Below, in pieces: positions 61,378-64,000 of a DNA stretch of 64,000 bases. Position numbers and translations under genes: made by a program. Where the stretch lies: positions 18,339 to 82,338 of the forward strand of contig CAUJDW010000107.1 in assembly GCA_963169455.1 (NCBI GenBank). Reading direction: 5' to 3'. Positions within the stretch are counted from its first letter, which is position 1; each line of letters begins with the position of its first letter. The stretch is from Bacteroidota bacterium. Lineage in GTDB: Bacteria > Bacteroidota > Bacteroidia > Chitinophagales > Saprospiraceae. Below the pieces are notes generated by a model, which was given only the letters and a program-made list of their open reading frames with translations, ran no database searches and was not told the origin of the DNA.

Positions 61378-63264
61378 TTAAAGGTTTAATTCTTTTCTGA
61401 TCATCTGCAAAATGCTGGCCGGGCGAATTGGCTGCCCCTGGACGTTGGAGAAGCAGTCGATGTCCACCAGGGTGCTGGCCCGCAGCATCCAGGCGAGTTG
61501 CGCGTACCGGCGGTTTTCCGGCGTGATGAGGGGGTCATTGGGGTTGTCGCTGTAGTTGAGCTCAACGGTCATGACTTTGCCAAAGCGCCGGAAGATGTCC
61601 TTCAGCCCGGGTTCCATAGGGCTGAGGAAGCGAAGGTGTAAGGAGGACACTTTGGCGCCCAGTTCGCGGGCGCGATCCACGGCTTCCTCGATGGCGCCAC
61701 GGGTGGAGCCCCAGCCGACCAGCAGCAAATCGCCCTCTTCATCGCCGTGCACAACCGGCGGTTTGAGGGTGCGCCCGAAAGCGGCCAGCTTGCGGCTGCG
61801 CATGGCCGAGGCCCGCTGGTTGATGTCGGGGTCGTAGGTGACCTTGCCTTCTTCGCTGTGCGCCAGCCCGGTGAGGGTGTATTCCCCTCCGGGCTGCCCG
61901 GGCACCGGCCTTCTGCTGAGCCCCGTCTGGGGGTCCCAGCCGTAGGGTTTGCCGTTCTCTTTCCAGGGGCTCTGGTCTATCGGCGCCGCCAGCCATTCAG
62001 GCTGGATGGAAGGCCTGGGGAAGGGCTGCACGCCGGTGCCGAGGTTGGCGTCGGACAGCAGGATGACCGGCACGCGGAAAGCTTCGGCGATCTTGCGGGC
62101 CAGAATAACGAACTGGAAACACTCTTCGATGGTCGATGGCGCCAGCACGATCTTGGGGGTGTCGCCGGGCTGGCCGTAGAGCACCGCCAGGAGGTCGCTC
62201 TGCTCCACTTTGGTCGGCAAGCCGGTAGAGGGGCCGCCGCGCTGTACGTCGATGATCACCAGCGGCACCTCCGCCATGACTGCCAGGCCGATGAACTCGG
62301 TCTTCAGCGCCAGGCCCGGGCCCGAAGTGACGGTCACCGACGTCTTTCCTGCATAGGAGGAACCGATGGCAAAACCAATGGCGGCGATCTCGTCTTCGGC
62401 CTGGTGGACTATGCCGCCGGCCTTCTCGATGTATTCGGCCAGGTGGTGGGTAGTGGAAGTCGCCGGGGTGATCGGGTACATGGAACAGACCTCGATGCCG
62501 GAGGCGACGATGCCCAGGCTCAGGGCTTCGTTGCCGTTCATCACCACCAGTTCCTGCTCCGCCTTACGGGCCGGGATGTCGAACTGAAAGTCCAGGTTCT
62601 CCTCCGCCCAGCCATAACCGGCTTTGAGCAGGGTGAGGTTGGAGTCGATGACCTCCTGCGATTTTTTGCGGAAGGTTTGGCGCACCTGCCCTTCCGCCAG
62701 TCCCAGGTCGCGCTGATAAATATTGCAGAGCAAACCGAGCACCCACATGTTCTTGCCTTTCTTCGCATTGGGCGCCCAGCGGAGGCACTCCTTTTCCATG
62801 GGGATTTCATAAACGCGGTAGCCGCGGTTGCGGAAGTCTTCCAGCGCTTCGGCATAGCTGCTCCTCACCGCCTTGTTATTGTCTTCGCCCCACTTGCTTT
62901 CGATGAGGAAGAGGGTTCCTTCCCGGTAAGCCTTTTGCTCGATGCGGGCGTAGGGCACCACTTCGTTGAAGGCCACGACGAGGTCGGCCTCATCGCCGGC
63001 GTTGGTGACGGTTTCCGAGCCGAGGCGGATGCGGATGCCCGAGGCGCTCTCTTTTGTCCTGGCGGGAGGCTGTATGTCGGCAGGAATGATCTCTACGGTC
63101 CATACCCCATTGCCCATTTTGGCGGAAATGGCGCCGAAACTCTGGCCGGCTTTCTGGGCGCCCTCGCCGGAATCGCTCACGATCTCCACGATATGGCCGC
63201 GAAGCGTTTTTTTCTTATTTGGCAATTGCACCGGGCTTTCCACCTGTTCTGTGGTGTTCTTCAT
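61378..63264 (-). CDS. korA: 2-oxoacid:ferredoxin oxidoreductase, alpha (gamma-alpha fusion) subunit
   Basis: A 628-residue fusion of the gamma domain (about 20-210, VSDSGEGAQKAGQSF and YEIPMEKECLRWA) and the alpha domain (about 225-628, YPITPATSTTHHLAEYIE, EDEIAAIGFAIGSSYAG, TSGPGLALKTEFIGLAVMAEVPLVI and DVQRGGPSTGLPTKVEQSDL). It binds CoA and the 2-oxoacid side of the active site. It is the first gene of the 15-kb operon; its promoter lies in 63265-63480, divergent from the esterase gene. Confidence 0.95.
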   Translation of the reverse strand: MKNTTEQVESPVQLPNKKKTLRGHIVEIVSDSGEGAQKAGQSFGAISAKMGNGVWTVEIIPADIQPPARTKESASGIRIRLGSETVTNAGDEADLVVAFNEVVPYARIEQKAYREGTLFLIESKWGEDNNKAVRSSYAEALEDFRNRGYRVYEIPMEKECLRWAPNAKKGKNMWVLGLLCNIYQRDLGLAEGQVRQTFRKKSQEVIDSNLTLLKAGYGWAEENLDFQFDIPARKAEQELVVMNGNEALSLGIVASGIEVCSMYPITPATSTTHHLAEYIEKAGGIVHQAEDEIAAIGFAIGSSYAGKTSVTVTSGPGLALKTEFIGLAVMAEVPLVIIDVQRGGPSTGLPTKVEQSDLLAVLYGQPGDTPKIVLAPSTIEECFQFVILARKIAEAFRVPVILLSDANLGTGVQPFPRPSIQPEWLAAPIDQSPWKENGKPYGWDPQTGLSRRPVPGQPGGEYTLTGLAHSEEGKVTYDPDINQRASAMRSRKLAAFGRTLKPPVVHGDEEGDLLLVGWGSTRGAIEEAVDRARELGAKVSSLHLRFLSPMEPGLKDIFRRFGKVMTVELNYSDNPNDPLITPENRRYAQLAWMLRASTLVDIDCFSNVQGQPIRPASILQMIRKELNL

Positions 63265-63480
63265 TGGATGACCTTTACTGTTTAGGACGATTATTCAGAC
63301 CAGCCAACCGGAAAAAGGAAAAATAACCCTAACTTTTTTCTTTGGTTAGCCAATATGGGGCAATTTTATTTTTTATTACCTGGCCAGCCAATGACAGAAA
63401 TCAGCGGCGGGAATGATGAACGTCATGGGGAAAAATTAACTTTACGGGCAACCTCCTTTTTCAAACCAAACTCAGCGCCT

Positions 63481-64000
63481 ATGGCTGTTTTATCCCGCCA
63501 CTCCCTGCTTGCCCTGCTGCTGTGCGCAACCGGCCCGGCCCTTTACGCCCAGGACGACGGCTGCTACACTTCCCCGGACTTTGAAGTTTGGGTGGAAAAA
63601 GACATCCCCTATGGGCAGGCCGCCACCTATTGCGGGCAGAACCAGAACCTGTTGATGGACCTTTACCGCCCCATCGGCGACGGCAACCCCGCCCGCCCGG
63701 CCGTGGTGCTGATCCACGGCGGGGCCTTCCTGGGCGGGGACAAAGGCAGCCCCGACATGGCGGAAACGGCGCGGGCTTTTGCAGCCCGGGGTTATGTAGC
63801 GGCGAGCATCAACTACCGGTTGGGCTTCCACAAATCCGTCTTTTACGCCAATGAGGCCACCAACTGCGCCCTGCTTGGAGCGCTGGCCGGCATTCCCAGC
63901 CCGCAGTGCCTGTACGCTTATGACAAGGAAATCCGCCGGGCGCTGTACCGTGGCATACAGGACGCCCGGGGCGCCATCCGCTTCGTCAAAAACCAGATCG
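63481..64000 (+). CDS. Exported alpha/beta-hydrolase (carboxylesterase-like), 3' truncated
   Basis: The first 173 residues are visible and the frame runs off the window. Signal peptide: MAVLSRHSLLALLLCATGPA. The fold start is clear: MDLYRP, AVVLIHGGAFLGGDKGSPDMA (HGGAF oxyanion motif of the hormone-sensitive-lipase/BD-FAE type), and AASINYRLGF. The GxSxG nucleophile would lie beyond the edge; RGIQDARGAIRFVK is the helix preceding it. By family it hydrolyses esters outside the cytoplasm. It is divergent from the korA operon. Confidence 0.85.
   Translation, partial: MAVLSRHSLLALLLCATGPALYAQDDGCYTSPDFEVWVEKDIPYGQAATYCGQNQNLLMDLYRPIGDGNPARPAVVLIHGGAFLGGDKGSPDMAETARAFAARGYVAASINYRLGFHKSVFYANEATNCALLGALAGIPSPQCLYAYDKEIRRALYRGIQDARGAIRFVKNQI

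Overview
The window looks like chromosomal DNA of a GC-rich member of the Bacteroidota, most likely Saprospiria (Lewinella/Phaeodactylibacter-like). Signs of this are a type IX secretion C-terminal sorting domain with a PKD domain, a STN-domain TonB receptor paired with a DUF4249 lipoprotein, two DUF4199 proteins, many lipoprotein signal peptides and few Shine-Dalgarno sequences. The taxon is inferred from gene content only. I see no rRNA, tRNA, CRISPR array or complete transposon.

Layout. 1-10.8 kb: end of a secreted S8 protease, a small membrane protein, a lipoprotein of the sorbosone-dehydrogenase type, two tandem CotH-kinase proteins, a GH92 mannosidase and an unlisted 48-residue Lys/Cys-rich protein. 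11-19 kb: RsmF-like rRNA methyltransferase, Crp/Fnr regulator, DUF4249/TonB-receptor pair and an M28 peptidase. 19-26.3 kb (minus strand): GT2 glycosyltransferase, two DUF4199 proteins, a dihydroorotase homologue that has lost its metal ligands, a large multi-pass membrane protein and a sialidase-like lipoprotein. 26.3-36.7 kb: a complete kdp potassium-uptake locus. It runs from a sigma-54-type response regulator through a candidate -24/-12 promoter, three tiny membrane or hydrophobic ORFs, kdpF, A, B and C, an outer-membrane porin and a KdpD sensor stub without kinase to a separate histidine kinase. 36.9-48.3 kb: SNF2 helicase, pyruvate carboxylase, MiaE, NTF2-like lipoprotein, an unknown secreted protein, an outer-membrane barrel and a vanadium-haloperoxidase-type PAP2 protein.

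48.3-63.3 kb (minus strand) is one long electron-transfer operon: korA, korB, an 876-residue ferredoxin-tailed protein, rnfB, a 1251-residue pyruvate:ferredoxin-oxidoreductase-like protein, then rnfC, D, G, E and A. The two large proteins keep the PFOR domain layout, but the catalytic (TPP and proximal-cluster) residues have decayed. Their C-terminal halves are paralogous to each other. This Rnf-linked pseudo-PFOR pair is the most unusual system in the window. Three of the gaps in the rnf part are filled by three different simple repeat arrays. The window ends in the start of a divergent secreted esterase.

How the genes may work together (inference): KorAB reduces ferredoxin from 2-oxoacids and Rnf couples ferredoxin oxidation to ion pumping. 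The pseudo-PFOR proteins could be ferredoxin docking or relay subunits between them. The kdp locus pairs the transporter with an outer-membrane porin and a sigma-54 two-component system in place of KdpE.
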